Below, one piece after another: positions 38,325-48,978 of a stretch of DNA of 64,000 nucleotides. The stretch is from Rhodanobacter glycinis (GTDB lineage: Bacteria > Pseudomonadota > Gammaproteobacteria > Xanthomonadales > Rhodanobacteraceae), in the NCBI RefSeq assembly GCF_900114325.1, contig NZ_FOSR01000009.1, positions 99,071 through 163,070 of the forward strand. Direction: 5' to 3'. Under the pieces are notes generated by a model. It was not told where the DNA came from and did no database searches. It worked only from the letters and a program-made list of their open reading frames with translations. A program made the position numbers and the translations under genes. The first letter of the stretch is position 1; every line of letters begins with the position of its first letter.

Positions 38325-40430
38325 TCAGGACAGTCCAAGCGCGACCAGCAACATGTCGATCAGCTTGATGCCGACGAACGGCACCATCACGCCGCCCAGT
38401 CCGTACACCAGCAGGTTGCGGCGCAGCAGCGCGGCGGCGCCGAGTGCGCGGTACTTCACGCCCTTCAGCGCCAGCGGGATCAGGAAGATGATGATCAGCG
38501 CGTTGAAGATCACCGCCGACAGAATCGCGCTGCGCGGCGTGGCCAGGTGCATCACGTTGAGCGCGTTGAGCGCCGGGTACGTGGTGGCGAACGCGGCCGG
38601 GATGATCGCGAAATACTTGGCGATGTCGTTGGCGATGGAGAACGTGGTCAGCGAACCGCGGGTGATCAGCATCTGCTTGCCGATCGCCACCACCTCGATC
38701 AACTTGGTCGGATTCGAGTCGAGGTCGACCATGTTGCCGGCTTCCTTCGCCGCCTGCGTGCCGGTATTCATCGCCACCGCCACGTCGGCCTGGGCCAGCG
38801 CCGGCGCATCGTTGGTGCCATCGCCGCACATCGCCACCAGGCGGTTCTCCGCCTGCAGGTCGCGGATCAGCTTGAGCTTGGCTTCCGGCGTAGCCTCGGC
38901 GAGGAAGTCGTCGACGCCGGCTTCTGCGGCAATGGCGGCTGCCGTGAGCGGATTGTCGCCGGTGATCATCACCGTCTTGATGCCCATCTTGCGCATCTCG
39001 GCGAAGCGCTCCTTGATGCCACCCTTGACGATGTCCTTCAGCTCGATCACGCCCAGCGCGCGGTCGCCCTCGGTGACCAGCAACGGCGTGGCGCCGCGGC
39101 GCGCGATGTCTTCGGCCATGCGTTTGACGGCCGATGGAAGCGGCTTGCCAAGCCCATCGAGGTAACGCTCCACCGCATCCAGCGCGCCCTTGCGAATCTT
39201 CCGGACGCCGCCGGTCGTGCCTTGGCGCGACAGATCAACTGGCATGTCGACGCCGCTCATGCGCGTTTGCGCGGTGAACGGCACGAACTGCGCATGGCTG
39301 GCTTCCGGCAGCTGTTCGCCCAGGCCGAATTTCTCTTTCGCCAACACCACCACGCTGCGCCCTTCCGGCGTCTCGTCGGCCAGCGAGGAAAGCTGGGCCG
39401 CCACGGCCAGCGCACGCTCATCGATACCCGGCGCGACATGGAAAGCCACCGCCTGGCGATTGCCCAGAGTGATCGTGCCGGTCTTGTCCAGCAGCAGCAC
39501 GTCCACGTCGCCAGCCGCTTCCACCGCACGCCCGGAGGTGGCGATCACGTTGGCGCGAATCATCCGATCCATACCGGCGATGCCGATCGCCGAGAGCAGC
39601 GCGCCGATCGTGGTCGGGATCAGGCACACCAGCAACGCGATCAGCACCGTCAGCGTGATCGGCTGGCCGATACCGGCGGCCTGCACGCTGTAGATCGAGT
39701 ACGGCAACAGCGTGGCGCAGGCGAGCAGGAAGATCAGGGTGAACTTGGCCAACAGGATGGTCAGCGCGATCTCGTTCGGCGTCTTGCGCCGCTTGGAGCC
39801 TTCCACCATCGCGATCATGCGGTCGAGGAAGCTCGCGCCCGGATCGCTGGTGATGCGCACCACCAGCCAGTCCGACAGCAGCTTGGTGCCGCCGGTGACG
39901 GCGCTGCGGTCGCCGCCGGGTTCGCGGATCACCGGTGCCGATTCGCCGGTGATCGCACTCTCGTCCACGCTGGCCGCGCCCACCACCACCTCGCCGTCGC
40001 CGGGAATCTGCTCACCCGGCTCGACCAGCACGTGATGCCCGGTGCGCAATTCGCTGGACGGCACGAAGGTGATCGCGGCATGACGGTCGGCCGCCGCCAG
40101 CTTCTTCGCGATCACGTCCTTGCGCGAACTGCGCAGCGTATCGGCCTGCGCCTTGCCGCGGCCTTCCGCCAGCGCCTCGGCGAAATTGGCGAACAGCAGG
40201 GTGAACCACAGCCACAGGCTCACCAGGAAGATGAAGCCGGTGGGCGCCTCGCCGTGCCCGGCCAGCGCCTGCAACCACAACAACGTGGTCAGCACGCTGC
40301 AGACGAACACCACGAACATCACCGGGTTGCGGAACTGCAGCCGCGGCGACAGCTTGCGGAACGCGTCGGCGGCAGCCTTGAGAACCAGCTCGCGATCGAA
40401 GCCGCGAACGGTAGCGGTATGCGAAGTCAT
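38325..40430 (-). CDS. kdpB: KdpB potassium-transporting ATPase catalytic subunit
   Basis: KdpB is the P-type ATPase that powers KdpA. The 701-residue protein has the phosphorylated Asp315 in DKTGT, the TGES phosphatase motif, the [10 protein letters not shown] hinge motif and seven predicted membrane spans. Its length and motifs match the family. It starts 19 nt after kdpA and is followed closely by the porin gene. Confidence 0.97.
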   Translation of the reverse strand: MTSHTATVRGFDRELVLKAAADAFRKLSPRLQFRNPVMFVVFVCSVLTTLLWLQALAGHGEAPTGFIFLVSLWLWFTLLFANFAEALAEGRGKAQADTLRSSRKDVIAKKLAAADRHAAITFVPSSELRTGHHVLVEPGEQIPGDGEVVVGAASVDESAITGESAPVIREPGGDRSAVTGGTKLLSDWLVVRITSDPGASFLDRMIAMVEGSKRRKTPNEIALTILLAKFTLIFLLACATLLPYSIYSVQAAGIGQPITLTVLIALLVCLIPTTIGALLSAIGIAGMDRMIRANVIATSGRAVEAAGDVDVLLLDKTGTITLGNRQAVAFHVAPGIDERALAVAAQLSSLADETPEGRSVVVLAKEKFGLGEQLPEASHAQFVPFTAQTRMSGVDMPVDLSRQGTTGGVRKIRKGALDAVERYLDGLGKPLPSAVKRMAEDIARRGATPLLVTEGDRALGVIELKDIVKGGIKERFAEMRKMGIKTVMITGDNPLTAAAIAAEAGVDDFLAEATPEAKLKLIRDLQAENRLVAMCGDGTNDAPALAQADVAVAMNTGTQAAKEAGNMVDLDSNPTKLIEVVAIGKQMLITRGSLTTFSIANDIAKYFAIIPAAFATTYPALNALNVMHLATPRSAILSAVIFNALIIIFLIPLALKGVKYRALGAAALLRRNLLVYGLGGVMVPFVGIKLIDMLLVALGLS

Positions 40431-40449
40431 CGAAGATATCCCGAACGAA

Positions 40450-42228
40450 TCAATGCGCCGACATCAGGTATTCGGCAATGGGGCCGAGCGCCAGCGCCGG
40501 CAGGAAGGTGAGTGCGCCCACCACGATCACCACGCAGGCCAGCAGCACGACGAATAGCGGCGTGTGCGTGGGCAGCGTGCCGGCCGATTCCGGCACGTGG
40601 CGTTTCGCGGCAAGCGAGCCGGCCATCGCCAGCATCGCGATGATCAGCGGGAAACGCGCCAGGAACATGCAAGCGCCCAGCAACACGTTCCAGAACAGGG
40701 TATTCGCCGAGAGTCCCGCAAACGCGCTGCCGTTGTTGTTCGACGCCGAGGTCAGCGCGTAAAGGATTTCGCTGAACCCGTGCGCGCCGGGGTTGGCAAC
40801 ACTCGATGCCCCCGCCGGTACCAGCACTGCGATGGCCGTGCCGATCACCACCAACGCACACGGCAGCAACACCGCCAGGCTGGCCATCTTCATCTCGTGG
40901 GCCTCGATCTTCTTGCCGAGGTATTCCGGCGTGCGGCCCACCATCAGCCCGGCGATGAACACCGCCACCACGGCGAACGCCAGCATGCCGTAAAGACCCG
41001 AGCCAACACCGCCGAAGATCACCTCGCCCAGCTGCATCAGCCACATCGGCACCATGCCACCCAGCGCCGTCAGCGAATCGTGCATCGCGTTCACCGCACC
41101 GCAGGACGCCGCCGTGGTGACGGCCACAAACAATCCCGTCGAAGCGATGCCGAAGCGCGTTTCCTTGCCTTCCATGTTGCCGCCGGACTGCAAGGCACTG
41201 GCATGCGCATCCACCGCCAATCCGTGCAGGGCGGGATTGCCCGCTTGCTCCGCCGCCACGGCACCGATCGCCAGCGGCACGAAGATCAACAGCATGGTGG
41301 CGAGGATCGCCCAGCCCTGCCGCGTGTCACCCACCATCTTGCCGAAGGTGTAGCAGAGACCACCCGGAATCAGCAGGATTGCCAGCATCTCGATGAAGTT
41401 GGACAGCGGCGTGGGGTTCTCGTACGGATGCGCCGAATTCGCGCTGAAGAAGCCGCCACCATTGGTACCCAGGTGCTTGATCGCAATCTGCGAGGCCGCC
41501 GGCCCCATAGGCAAGGTCTGCGTGGTGACCGCCACGTTCTTCGTGACCTCGTGACCGGTGGCATCCTGCGTCGTTTGCGCGTAGCTGGTCGCCTGCAGCA
41601 CCGGCACGTCGACATACGGCTTGAGGTTCTGCACCACGCCCTGCGATACCAGCAGCAACGCGATCAGCATCGACAACGGCAGCAACACGTACAGCGTGCC
41701 GCGGGTCAGGTCCACCCAGAAGTTGCCCAGCGCCTTCGTCCCATGTCGCACGAAGCCGCGCACCACCGCTACCAGCACCGCGAGGCCGGTCGCCGCGGAG
41801 AGAAAATTCTGCACCGTCATGCCCATCATCTGGGTCAGGTAGCTCATCGTCGATTCGCCGGAATAACCCTGCCAGTTGGTATTGGTGACAAAGCTGATCG
41901 CGGTATTCATCGCCGAATCGGGCGACACGGCGCCGAAGTGCTGCGGATTGAGCGGCAGCCATTGCTGCACGCGTTGCAGCAGATAGACGGCCAGCAACCC
42001 CAGCACGTTGAACGCCAGCACCGCGAGGGCGTAGCGCTTCCAGCCCATGTCCTCGTCGGCGCGGATGCCGCACACGCGGTAGATGCCACGTTCCACATGG
42101 CCACCGAAGCGCGTCACCCGGTTGGGCGACTCGGCGAACACCAGCGCCATGTAACTGCCGACCGGTTTCACCAGCAACAGCAACACGGCAAGGAACAGGC
42201 CGATCTGCAGATAGTCGTTGACAGTCAT
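40450..42228 (-). CDS. kdpA: KdpA potassium-transporting ATPase channel subunit
   Basis: KdpA is the potassium-binding, channel-like subunit of the KdpFABC pump. The 592-residue protein has ten hydrophobic segments and the four selectivity-filter-like loops, including [32 protein letters not shown] and [15 protein letters not shown]. The ATG at 42228 overlaps the end of kdpF (ATGA). Length compares well with E. coli KdpA (557), with extra residues in loops. Confidence 0.97.
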   Translation of the reverse strand: MTVNDYLQIGLFLAVLLLLVKPVGSYMALVFAESPNRVTRFGGHVERGIYRVCGIRADEDMGWKRYALAVLAFNVLGLLAVYLLQRVQQWLPLNPQHFGAVSPDSAMNTAISFVTNTNWQGYSGESTMSYLTQMMGMTVQNFLSAATGLAVLVAVVRGFVRHGTKALGNFWVDLTRGTLYVLLPLSMLIALLLVSQGVVQNLKPYVDVPVLQATSYAQTTQDATGHEVTKNVAVTTQTLPMGPAASQIAIKHLGTNGGGFFSANSAHPYENPTPLSNFIEMLAILLIPGGLCYTFGKMVGDTRQGWAILATMLLIFVPLAIGAVAAEQAGNPALHGLAVDAHASALQSGGNMEGKETRFGIASTGLFVAVTTAASCGAVNAMHDSLTALGGMVPMWLMQLGEVIFGGVGSGLYGMLAFAVVAVFIAGLMVGRTPEYLGKKIEAHEMKMASLAVLLPCALVVIGTAIAVLVPAGASSVANPGAHGFSEILYALTSASNNNGSAFAGLSANTLFWNVLLGACMFLARFPLIIAMLAMAGSLAAKRHVPESAGTLPTHTPLFVVLLACVVIVVGALTFLPALALGPIAEYLMSAH

Positions 42229-42317
42229 TCAAACCACTCCGGCTTGAGCAGGGCCACGCACAGGTAACCGGCCAGGGCCACCGCGATGGCGATGGCCGCG
42301 CCATAAATCAGCGTCAT
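42225..42317 (-). CDS. kdpF: KdpF small subunit
   Basis: The 30-residue peptide [30 protein letters not shown] is a single hydrophobic helix ending in the family motif LLKPEWF, which identifies KdpF, the stabilising subunit of the complex. The stop overlaps the start of kdpA by 4 nt. It is shorter than a standard ORF cutoff and easily missed. Confidence 0.93.
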   Translation of the reverse strand: MTLIYGAAIAIAVALAGYLCVALLKPEWFE

Positions 42318-42347
42318 GGAAAAGTCCTTCAGGATGAGGCGCGCGAG

Positions 42348-42437
42348 TCAGCGCCGGCCAAGCCGATCGCAGATCAGCAGGAAGCCGAGACCGGCCGCGG
42401 CGAGCACGAAAATCAGCAGGAGATAGATGAGGTCCAC
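42348..42437 (-). CDS. Small membrane peptide upstream of kdpF
   Basis: A 29-residue peptide (MDLIYLLLIFVLAAAGLGFL-LICDRLGRR) starts at a GTG with a GGAG ribosome site 9 nt upstream and consists of one membrane helix followed by a short basic tail. It stands 30 nt before kdpF on the same strand. Peptides of this type, with a final LCDRL or similar tail, are found in front of kdpF in other genomes as I remember them, but no role is established. It may be a kdp regulator or an extra complex subunit. Confidence 0.65.
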   Translation of the reverse strand: MDLIYLLLIFVLAAAGLGFLLICDRLGRR

Positions 42438-42560
42438 GGAACGTTCTCCGTTGATGCAGTGGCGTGCACTGTAGGAACCGGCGCATAAGAAAGGGGTAGC
42501 CAAAGACCCCTGCGCCGTATAGAACGCGTAAAGATTTCGCGGTCAGCTATCGATGGGCCC
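42438..42560 (-). promoter_or_regulatory. Presumed kdp operon control region
   Basis: The 120 bases upstream of the small membrane peptide contain the inverted repeat AGGGGT (42492-42497) and ACCCCT (42506-42511) and, further upstream on the minus strand, a TTTACG-CGTTC-TATACG stretch. KdpE would be expected to bind here. I could not define the promoter hexamers with confidence. Confidence 0.35.
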
Positions 42561-42650
42561 GGCGTTGCGCGCCGCCCGGAGGAAAAAACGCCGCACACGC
42601 CCGTGCCGCCCGCGCAAACGGCCGGGCAGCGGGAGACACCGAGTTTCGTT

Positions 42651-43940
42651 TCACTCGATCGGCGTATGCCGGTACTTGAACACGTCGCGCTGATGCACCG
42701 CCGGCGCATCATTCGACCACGCATGGCGGATATAGCTGACCACGGCCGCAACGTCGGCATCGCTCAGCTTCTGCGCGAAGGGTGGCATCGAGTACGGCCG
42801 CGGATTGCCTGCCGTGGTCGGCGGGAAGCCGCCCAGCAGAACCGCGCGAATGGCATTGAGGCCGGAAGGATCGAGCACGGACGAATTGCCGGCCAGCGGC
42901 GGATAGACACCGGCCACGCCCTCGCCATCCTTGCCGTGGCAATCCGCACAACTCGCGGCATAGATCTTCGCCCCCTGATTCACCATCGCCGTCGCGGCCG
43001 GCACGGGTCCCGCGGGCGCAGGTGCCGCGCGCGGCGGCAACGATTGCAGGTAGATGGTGATCGCCCGCAGATCGTCGTCGTGCATGTATTGCGTGCTGCT
43101 GGCGACAACCTCGGCCATCGGTCCGAAGGCGGCGCCCTTGGCCGCTTGCCCGTTCTTCAGCAAATCGACGATGTCCTGTTCGGTCCAGCCCTGCAAGCCG
43201 CCATGGGCGCGACTGCTGAGGTCGGGCGCGTACCAGTCCTGCACCGGAATCCGGCCACCGGACAACGGCAACGCATGGGTGCCGCCGAACGCGCTGCGCG
43301 CGGCATGGCATTCGTTGCAATGACCCAGTCCCTGCACCAGGTAGGCACCGCGATTCCATGCCGCCGACTTGGTCGGATCAGGCTGGTACACGCCTTCTCG
43401 GAAATACAGCGCGCGCCAGGCTGCCAGCCCTTCGCGCACGTTGTAGGGGAAACTCAGGCCAAGCGGCTTGGCCGGCTTGTGCACCGGCGCCAGCGACTGC
43501 AGGTAGGCGAAGATGGCGAGCGCGTCGTCACGATCCACCTTGGTGAACGAGGTGTAGGAAAACGCCGGATACAGAAACTCGCCGTGACGACCGATGCCGT
43601 CGTGCAGCGCGCGCCAGAAATCCTCGAAGCGCCAGTCGCCCAGACCGGTGGCCTTGTCCGGGGTGATATTGGGGGTGGGAATGTTGCCAAACGGCGTGGG
43701 CAAGATCCGGCCACCGGCGAAATCCGCACCGCCCTGCTCGGTGTGGCAGGAAACACAGTCGCCGACCGTGGTCAGGTACTTGCCGCGCGCGATCAGTGCC
43801 GGGTCCTTCAGCGTGGCCGCACTGACCTGGCTCGTCGCGCCGGGCGCCGATTCATCACTGTGCCCACCAAGGAACAGCCTGCCACCCAGTACGGCTACCA
43901 GCAGCACGATCAGGATCACCAGTCGACGTAGCCACTTCAT
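42651..43940 (-). CDS. Membrane-anchored triheme cytochrome c
   Basis: The 429-residue protein has an N-terminal membrane anchor (about residues 4-22) and three covalent heme sites, CVSCH, CNECH and CADCH, in three cytochrome c domains. That pattern is typical for the cytochrome subunit of alcohol, aldehyde or gluconate dehydrogenases, which pass electrons from a periplasmic dehydrogenase to ubiquinone or an oxidase. No dehydrogenase gene is next to it. It overlaps the upstream diheme cytochrome (ATGA). The ATG at 43940 gives a clear anchor sequence MKWLRRLVILIVLLVAVLGG. The physiological donor is unknown. Confidence 0.88.
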   Translation of the reverse strand: MKWLRRLVILIVLLVAVLGGRLFLGGHSDESAPGATSQVSAATLKDPALIARGKYLTTVGDCVSCHTEQGGADFAGGRILPTPFGNIPTPNITPDKATGLGDWRFEDFWRALHDGIGRHGEFLYPAFSYTSFTKVDRDDALAIFAYLQSLAPVHKPAKPLGLSFPYNVREGLAAWRALYFREGVYQPDPTKSAAWNRGAYLVQGLGHCNECHAARSAFGGTHALPLSGGRIPVQDWYAPDLSSRAHGGLQGWTEQDIVDLLKNGQAAKGAAFGPMAEVVASSTQYMHDDDLRAITIYLQSLPPRAAPAPAGPVPAATAMVNQGAKIYAASCADCHGKDGEGVAGVYPPLAGNSSVLDPSGLNAIRAVLLGGFPPTTAGNPRPYSMPPFAQKLSDADVAAVVSYIRHAWSNDAPAVHQRDVFKYRHTPIE

Positions 43941-44737
43941 GTGCCGTCTCCACCCTTGCCGGCAAGCACCCCGCAAACCAGCGGCGGCGTCACCGAACCG
44001 GCCGGCAACGCGTGCGTGTCGGCCGGCAGCTGGCGCGTGGCCAGCCACGCGGCAACCGCACTGATGTCAGTCGGAGTCAAGCGGTTGGCGATTTCGGACA
44101 TGCAATCCGGTGCCGCTGCGGCGCGCGTGCCGGTACGCCAGGAGCCGAGCTGCGAACTGATGTAATCGTACGGCAGGCCGACCAGGCCGGGAATGTCCGG
44201 TTCCACGCCAGTCAGCGACTTGCCGTGGCAGCGCTCGCACGCAGGCACCTTCAGCGCCGGATCGCCTTGCGTGACCAGTTGTTCGCCACGCTGCAACGTG
44301 GTCGCCGGCAGGTGCGGCACCTGCGAGCGCTGGTAGGGCACCTGCTGCGCGGCGAAATACTCGGCGATCTCGCGCATGTAGGCCGGGCTCAAGCTGCGCA
44401 CCATGTACTCCATTGGCGCGTACTTGCGCAGGCCATCGTGGAAATACATCAATTGGCGCGCCAGGTAACCGGCCGGCTTGCCGGCCAGGCGCGGAAAGAA
44501 ACCGCTGCCCGGCGAGCCTTCGCCGTGCACGCCATGGCAACTGGTGCATGCGGCGATGCGTTGCTGCAAGGTATCGGGCACCTGCGGGGCCGCGTTGTCC
44601 CCCGGTGCAGCAGCCCGCAGCGGCGACAACCAGGCCAGCAGGATGGCCAGCACCGCGGTGAGTACCGCTCCGCCGGCGCCACGCCGATGCGAGCTCCCAA
44701 CCTCGACCGTTTGCACTTCCCCGATACGCACGTTCAT
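43937..44737 (-). CDS. Diheme cytochrome c, c4-like
   Basis: The 266-residue protein has a signal-anchor near residues 23-42 and two heme sites, CTSCH and CERCH, with the c4-type spacing and GxGFFPRLAGKPAGYLARQL motif. It is probably periplasmic or membrane-anchored. The N-terminal 20 residues are polar (MNVRIGEVQTVEVGSSHRRG), making this start plausible but not certain. Its stop overlaps the start of the triheme cytochrome, so the two form an electron-transfer pair transcribed together. The 84-nt gap to the divergent amidase gene holds their promoters. Confidence 0.88.
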   Translation of the reverse strand: MNVRIGEVQTVEVGSSHRRGAGGAVLTAVLAILLAWLSPLRAAAPGDNAAPQVPDTLQQRIAACTSCHGVHGEGSPGSGFFPRLAGKPAGYLARQLMYFHDGLRKYAPMEYMVRSLSPAYMREIAEYFAAQQVPYQRSQVPHLPATTLQRGEQLVTQGDPALKVPACERCHGKSLTGVEPDIPGLVGLPYDYISSQLGSWRTGTRAAAAPDCMSEIANRLTPTDISAVAAWLATRQLPADTHALPAGSVTPPLVCGVLAGKGGDGT

Positions 44738-44821
44738 CCATCCAGTATACGAGCTGCGTTGCTCGATGCAGACAGGTAAGCTGCGAAGGCGCGGCAGCTT
44801 GCCGCACGTCCGGAGGTTCCG

Positions 44822-46423
44822 ATGATGCGCCCGTCACTTGCACCCTGCCTGCTCGCCGCCCTGTTCGTTGCCGCGCCACTGGCCGCGCAGGAACATGACG
44901 ATGCCTACGCGTCCATTGCCACCTTGCAGCAACAGATGAAAGCCGGCCAGCTGAGCAGCCAGGCGTTGACGCGCAGCTTCCTCGAACGCATCCATCGCAT
45001 CGATCAAAGCGGCCCCAGCCTGCACGCCGTGATCGAAACCAATCCCGACGCACTGAAGATCGCCGCCGCGCTGGACGCCAAGCGCACGAAGACAGACGGC
45101 CCGCTGTATGGCATCCCGGTCTTGCTGAAGGACAACATCGATACCGGCGACCACGAGCGGACCACCGCGGGCTCACTGGCGCTGGCCGCGGCGCCCGCAC
45201 CCACGGATGCCACCGTGACGGCGAAGCTGCGCGCCGCCGGGGCGGTGATCCTCGGCAAGGGCAACCTCAGTGAATGGGCGTCGTTCCGTTCCTCGCATTC
45301 CAGCAGTGGCTGGAGTGGCGTCGGCGGGCAGACCAAAAACCCCTACGCGCTTGATCGCAACCCGTGCGGCTCCAGCTCCGGTCCCGGTGCCGCGGTGGCC
45401 GCAGGCCTGGTCACGGTGGCGGTCGGCACCGAAACCGACGGTTCGATCCTCTGCCCGTCCTCGATGAACGGCATCGTCGGCATCAAGCCCACGCTGGGCC
45501 TGGTGAGTCGCGCCGGCATCGTGCCGATCAGCCACAACCAGGACACTGCCGGCCCGATGGCGCGTGATGTCGCCGATGCCGCCACCTTGCTCACGGTGAT
45601 CGCCGGCAGCGACCCGCGCGATCCGGCCACCATCGACGCGGACAAGCACAAGACCGACTACACCCGCTTCCTCGATCCGAACGGCCTGCGCGGCAAGCGC
45701 ATCGGCGTGGTGCGCCAGTTTGCCGGCAACGAACCGAATGCCGACCGCGTACTCGATGCCGCCATTGCCACGATGAAGGCCCAGGGCGCCATCATCGTCG
45801 ACCCGGTGAAACTGCCGCACCTCAACGAACTCGGCCCGCTGGAAATGACCGTGCTGCTGTACGACTTCAAGCACGATCTCAAGGCCTATCTCGCCACCCG
45901 CACTGACCTGAAAGTGCACACGCTGGCCGACGTGATCGCGTTCGACAAGGCGCATGCCACGCAGGAAATGCCGTGGTTCGGGCAAGACCTGTTCGAGCAG
46001 GCGGAAGCGAAAGGCCCGCTCACCGACAAGGCCTATCTCGATGCGCTGGCGAAAGTGAAACGGCTGGCCGGCCCGGAGGGGATTGACGCTGCACTCAAGG
46101 CACACCACCTCGACGCGCTGCTGGCGCCATCGGAGGGGCCGGCCTTCATGACCGACCCGGTGCTGGGCGACCATATTGTCAGCGGCGACCCCACCATTGG
46201 TGGCTCCTCGCAACCTGCCGCGATAGCCGGCTACCCCTCGATTGCCGTGCCTGCAGGCTGGGCCCACGGATTGCCCGTGGGCATCGTGCTGTTCGGTGCG
46301 AAGTGGAGCGAACCGACGCTGATCTCGATTGCCTACGGCTTCGAACAACACACGCATGCGTGGCGGGCGCCGAAGTTCCTCAATACGGTGGATGGCAAAC
46401 CGGTCGCCGAAGGGGCGCCCTGA
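44822..46423 (+). CDS. Exported amidase of the amidase-signature family
   Basis: The 533-residue protein begins with a signal peptide (cleavage near [11 protein letters not shown]), so it is likely periplasmic or secreted. It has the amidase-signature core with the catalytic Lys in [12 protein letters not shown], the Gly/Ser-rich [19 protein letters not shown] segment that contains the cis-Ser and the nucleophile region in [13 protein letters not shown]. Substrate cannot be told from sequence; related enzymes include 6-aminohexanoate, aryl-acyl and peptide amidases. A GGAGG ribosome site precedes the start; a second ATG three bases later is also possible. The gene stands alone, divergent from the cytochromes. 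Confidence 0.9.
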   Translation: MMRPSLAPCLLAALFVAAPLAAQEHDDAYASIATLQQQMKAGQLSSQALTRSFLERIHRIDQSGPSLHAVIETNPDALKIAAALDAKRTKTDGPLYGIPVLLKDNIDTGDHERTTAGSLALAAAPAPTDATVTAKLRAAGAVILGKGNLSEWASFRSSHSSSGWSGVGGQTKNPYALDRNPCGSSSGPGAAVAAGLVTVAVGTETDGSILCPSSMNGIVGIKPTLGLVSRAGIVPISHNQDTAGPMARDVADAATLLTVIAGSDPRDPATIDADKHKTDYTRFLDPNGLRGKRIGVVRQFAGNEPNADRVLDAAIATMKAQGAIIVDPVKLPHLNELGPLEMTVLLYDFKHDLKAYLATRTDLKVHTLADVIAFDKAHATQEMPWFGQDLFEQAEAKGPLTDKAYLDALAKVKRLAGPEGIDAALKAHHLDALLAPSEGPAFMTDPVLGDHIVSGDPTIGGSSQPAAIAGYPSIAVPAGWAHGLPVGIVLFGAKWSEPTLISIAYGFEQHTHAWRAPKFLNTVDGKPVAEGAP

Positions 46424-46430
46424 GCACGCC

Positions 46431-46643
46431 ATGTCCGAACCCATGCGGCAAAGCACGCTGACCTGCCCCGGCTGCGGTCATTCATCCATCGAAACCATGC
46501 CGACCAACGCCTGCGTGTATTTCCACGAATGCACGCACTGCGGGTTGCTGCTGCAACCCAGGCCGGGCGACTGCTGCGTGTTCTGCTCGTACGGCAGCGT
46601 GCCGTGTCCACCGGTGCAGTTGCAAAAACCGTGCTGCGGCTGA
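46431..46643 (+). CDS. GDCCVxC-domain small protein
   Basis: The 70-residue protein has two zinc-ribbon-like pairs (CPGCGH and CTHCGL) followed by the signature GDCCVFCSYGSVPCPPVQ and a final CCG. This matches the GDCCVxC (seleno)protein family, in which some members carry selenocysteine; here all positions are Cys. The role is unknown, but the pattern suggests metal binding or redox activity, and some members are reported near mercury-resistance genes. It follows the amidase after 7 nt, so may be co-transcribed. It is convergent with the HELLGH membrane protein. Confidence 0.85.
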   Translation: MSEPMRQSTLTCPGCGHSSIETMPTNACVYFHECTHCGLLLQPRPGDCCVFCSYGSVPCPPVQLQKPCCG

Positions 46644-46691
46644 GCCCGCTGAAGCGATTCCTTCCGCCGCACCGGCCCGCCTGGCCAAGCC

Positions 46692-47501
46692 TCAGTGCAG
46701 GTAGACCGTCGGCCCCAGTACCACGGCGAACCCCAGCGTCACCAGCACGCCCAGGATGACGATGACGTAGTTCCGGCCGACAGTGAAATCGCGTGGCGGC
46801 TCCGTGCACGGTCGAGGCCACGCCACATTGAACAGGCCGGCCGTGCCGCCAAACGACGAGGCGACGGCCGACATCAGGGTGATCACGATCCCCAGCGGAT
46901 TGAACAGGCTGACCAGCACCGCCATCGCGCCACCGACAAGGTAGATCGTCATGGCGGCCCTGCGTTGCACGTGGCGCGCCTGTTCGCCACCGCCGAGCAT
47001 CGCAAACATCATCCGGATCGATCGCTTGACCACCATGATGTACACGCACAGGCCGATCGCAAACATCAGCGCGCGCCACAACCAGGGCCACGGCAACGGC
47101 CCGATGCCGCCACCTGCCGCCGGGCCCCAGTCGCCCAGATTGGTGGCGCCAGAAAACATCCAGTAGCCTGCCGCGACCATGCCTTTCACGGTGAACACGA
47201 TCCACAGCGCCAGCTTCGGCAGGGGTCGCTGCACGAACCGCCATGCCAGGACCGCCAGCACGGCCACCACGACGTCCACGCCGGTACCCGCCATGGCCAC
47301 GATGCGCCGGCTCCACGCCCCGGTACCGGGACATTCGACGTAATACGCCCCCAGCTCGCTCGGTCGATGACCGCTGGCCACGCAAACCAGGCCGTGTCCC
47401 AGCAATTCATGCGCCATGGTCAGCAGCGGCAACAGCAGAAGCGCCAGGCCCACCAGCGTCCACATGTCGATACGCGGTGTCGCAACCCGTTTATCCATCA
47501 T
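46692..47501 (-). CDS. HELLGH membrane protein, possibly M50-type metalloprotease
   Basis: I do not recognise this family with certainty. The 269-residue protein has about seven hydrophobic segments. The motif HELLGHG near residue 31, within the first membrane helix, resembles the HExxH zinc motif of M50 site-2 proteases. A second metal ligand such as the NPDG/LDG motif is not obvious, so it could be inactive or unrelated. A GGAGGGAG ribosome site precedes the start; two consecutive ATG codons are in frame. It is 115 nt downstream of aroG on the same strand. Confidence 0.6.
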   Translation of the reverse strand: MMDKRVATPRIDMWTLVGLALLLLPLLTMAHELLGHGLVCVASGHRPSELGAYYVECPGTGAWSRRIVAMAGTGVDVVVAVLAVLAWRFVQRPLPKLALWIVFTVKGMVAAGYWMFSGATNLGDWGPAAGGGIGPLPWPWLWRALMFAIGLCVYIMVVKRSIRMMFAMLGGGEQARHVQRRAAMTIYLVGGAMAVLVSLFNPLGIVITLMSAVASSFGGTAGLFNVAWPRPCTEPPRDFTVGRNYVIVILGVLVTLGFAVVLGPTVYLH

Positions 47502-47616
47502 GCAATCGGCTCCCTCCAGAGGGGGCCATCATCTCGCATCAGGCAAATGCACCCCAGTGCACGGCGCATGGCACCGACATGACACTCGTCATCCGATGTC
47601 ATTCACCCGCAGCGGT

Positions 47617-48978
47617 TCATCCCACCGATTTGCGCACGATCAGCATCGCCAGTTCCAGCGATTGCTCGTAGTTGAGCCGCGGGTCGACCATCGACTTGTA
47701 GGCACGTTCGAGGTCGGTCTCGGAGAGGTCGCGCGCGCCGCCCAGGCATTCGGTGACATCTTCACCGGTGAGCTCCAGATGCACGCCACCGAGCCGGGTA
47801 CCGGCAGCCGCGTGGATGTCGAAGGCCTGGTCGAGCTCGCCGCGAATATTGTCGAAGCGCCGCGTCTTGTAGCCGTTCGAGGTACTCTCAGTGTTGCCGT
47901 GCATCGGATCGGCCACCCACAGCACGCGTCGTCCCTCGCGCTTCACCGCTTCCAGCAAGGGTGGCAGCGCCTCACCGACCTTGGCGTTGCCCATGCGGTG
48001 GATCAGGGTCAACCGGCCGGGTTCATCGTCGGGGTTCAGCGCATCGATCAGCGGCAACAATCGCTCCGGCGTCACCGACGGCCCCACCTTCACCGCGACC
48101 GGGTTGCGGATGCCACGGAAGTATTCCACGTGGGCACCATCCAATGCCGCGGTGCGCATGCCGATCCACGGGAAATGCGTGGACAGGTTGAACCAGCCCG
48201 GGTGGCGCGGCACCTGCCGCGTCAATGCCTGCTCGTAATGCAGCAACAGCGCTTCGTGCGAGGTGAAGAAATCCACCTTGGAGAAACCCGCGATCGGGCC
48301 AGCCAGCGTCTCCATGAAGCGCAGCGAATCGCCGATCGCCGCAACCATGCGCCGATAATCGGCAGCCATCGGCGAGCGCTCGACCCAGGTGAGATCCCAA
48401 TACTCGGGGTGGCGCAGATCGGCGAAGCCGCCGTCGATCAGTGCGCGCACGAAGTTCATGGTCAACGCGGAATGCGAATGTGCGCTGATCAATCGTTGCG
48501 GATCGGGCCGGCGCGCCTCGGCGGTGAAAGCCGGGCCGTTCACCACGTCGCCGCGGAAACTGGGCAGCGTCACGCCGTCGCGGGTTTCGGTATCTGCCGA
48601 ACGCGGCTTGGCGTACTGCCCCGCGAAACGGCCCACGCGCAGTACCGGCTGCTTCAGGCCGTGCACCAGCACCAGGCTCATCTGCAGCAGCACTTTCAGG
48701 CGATTGGAAATGATCGGACTGGAACAGTCCGCAAAGCTTTCGGCGCAATCGCCGCCCTGCAACAGGAAGCGGCGACCCTCCTGCGCCTCGGCCAACGACT
48801 GCTTCAACGCCAGCACTTCCCAGGAAGTCACCAGCGGCGGCAGTTGCGCCAGCTGCGACGTGGCAGACGCCAGTTCCTCCGCGTCCTCGTAGCGAGGCTG
48901 TTGCAGCGCCTCATGCCGCTGCCATGACGACGGCGTCCAGTCCGCGGCCGGAGATCCGGCTTGCATCGACTCGTTCAT
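47617..48978 (-). CDS. Class II 3-deoxy-7-phosphoheptulonate synthase
   Basis: This is the plant/actinobacterial-type (class II) DAHP synthase that starts the shikimate pathway from phosphoenolpyruvate and erythrose 4-phosphate. The 453-residue protein shows the family signatures FLLQGGDCAESF near residue 80, RVGRFAGQYAKPRS, KVGPSVTPERLLPLIDALNP and the metal/phosphate region VLWVADPMHGNTE. The ATG at 48978 overlaps the dsbB stop (ATGA); a longer in-frame frame upstream lies inside dsbB. The pairing with dsbB is local and not functionally obvious. Confidence 0.94.
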   Translation of the reverse strand: MNESMQAGSPAADWTPSSWQRHEALQQPRYEDAEELASATSQLAQLPPLVTSWEVLALKQSLAEAQEGRRFLLQGGDCAESFADCSSPIISNRLKVLLQMSLVLVHGLKQPVLRVGRFAGQYAKPRSADTETRDGVTLPSFRGDVVNGPAFTAEARRPDPQRLISAHSHSALTMNFVRALIDGGFADLRHPEYWDLTWVERSPMAADYRRMVAAIGDSLRFMETLAGPIAGFSKVDFFTSHEALLLHYEQALTRQVPRHPGWFNLSTHFPWIGMRTAALDGAHVEYFRGIRNPVAVKVGPSVTPERLLPLIDALNPDDEPGRLTLIHRMGNAKVGEALPPLLEAVKREGRRVLWVADPMHGNTESTSNGYKTRRFDNIRGELDQAFDIHAAAGTRLGGVHLELTGEDVTECLGGARDLSETDLERAYKSMVDPRLNYEQSLELAMLIVRKSVG

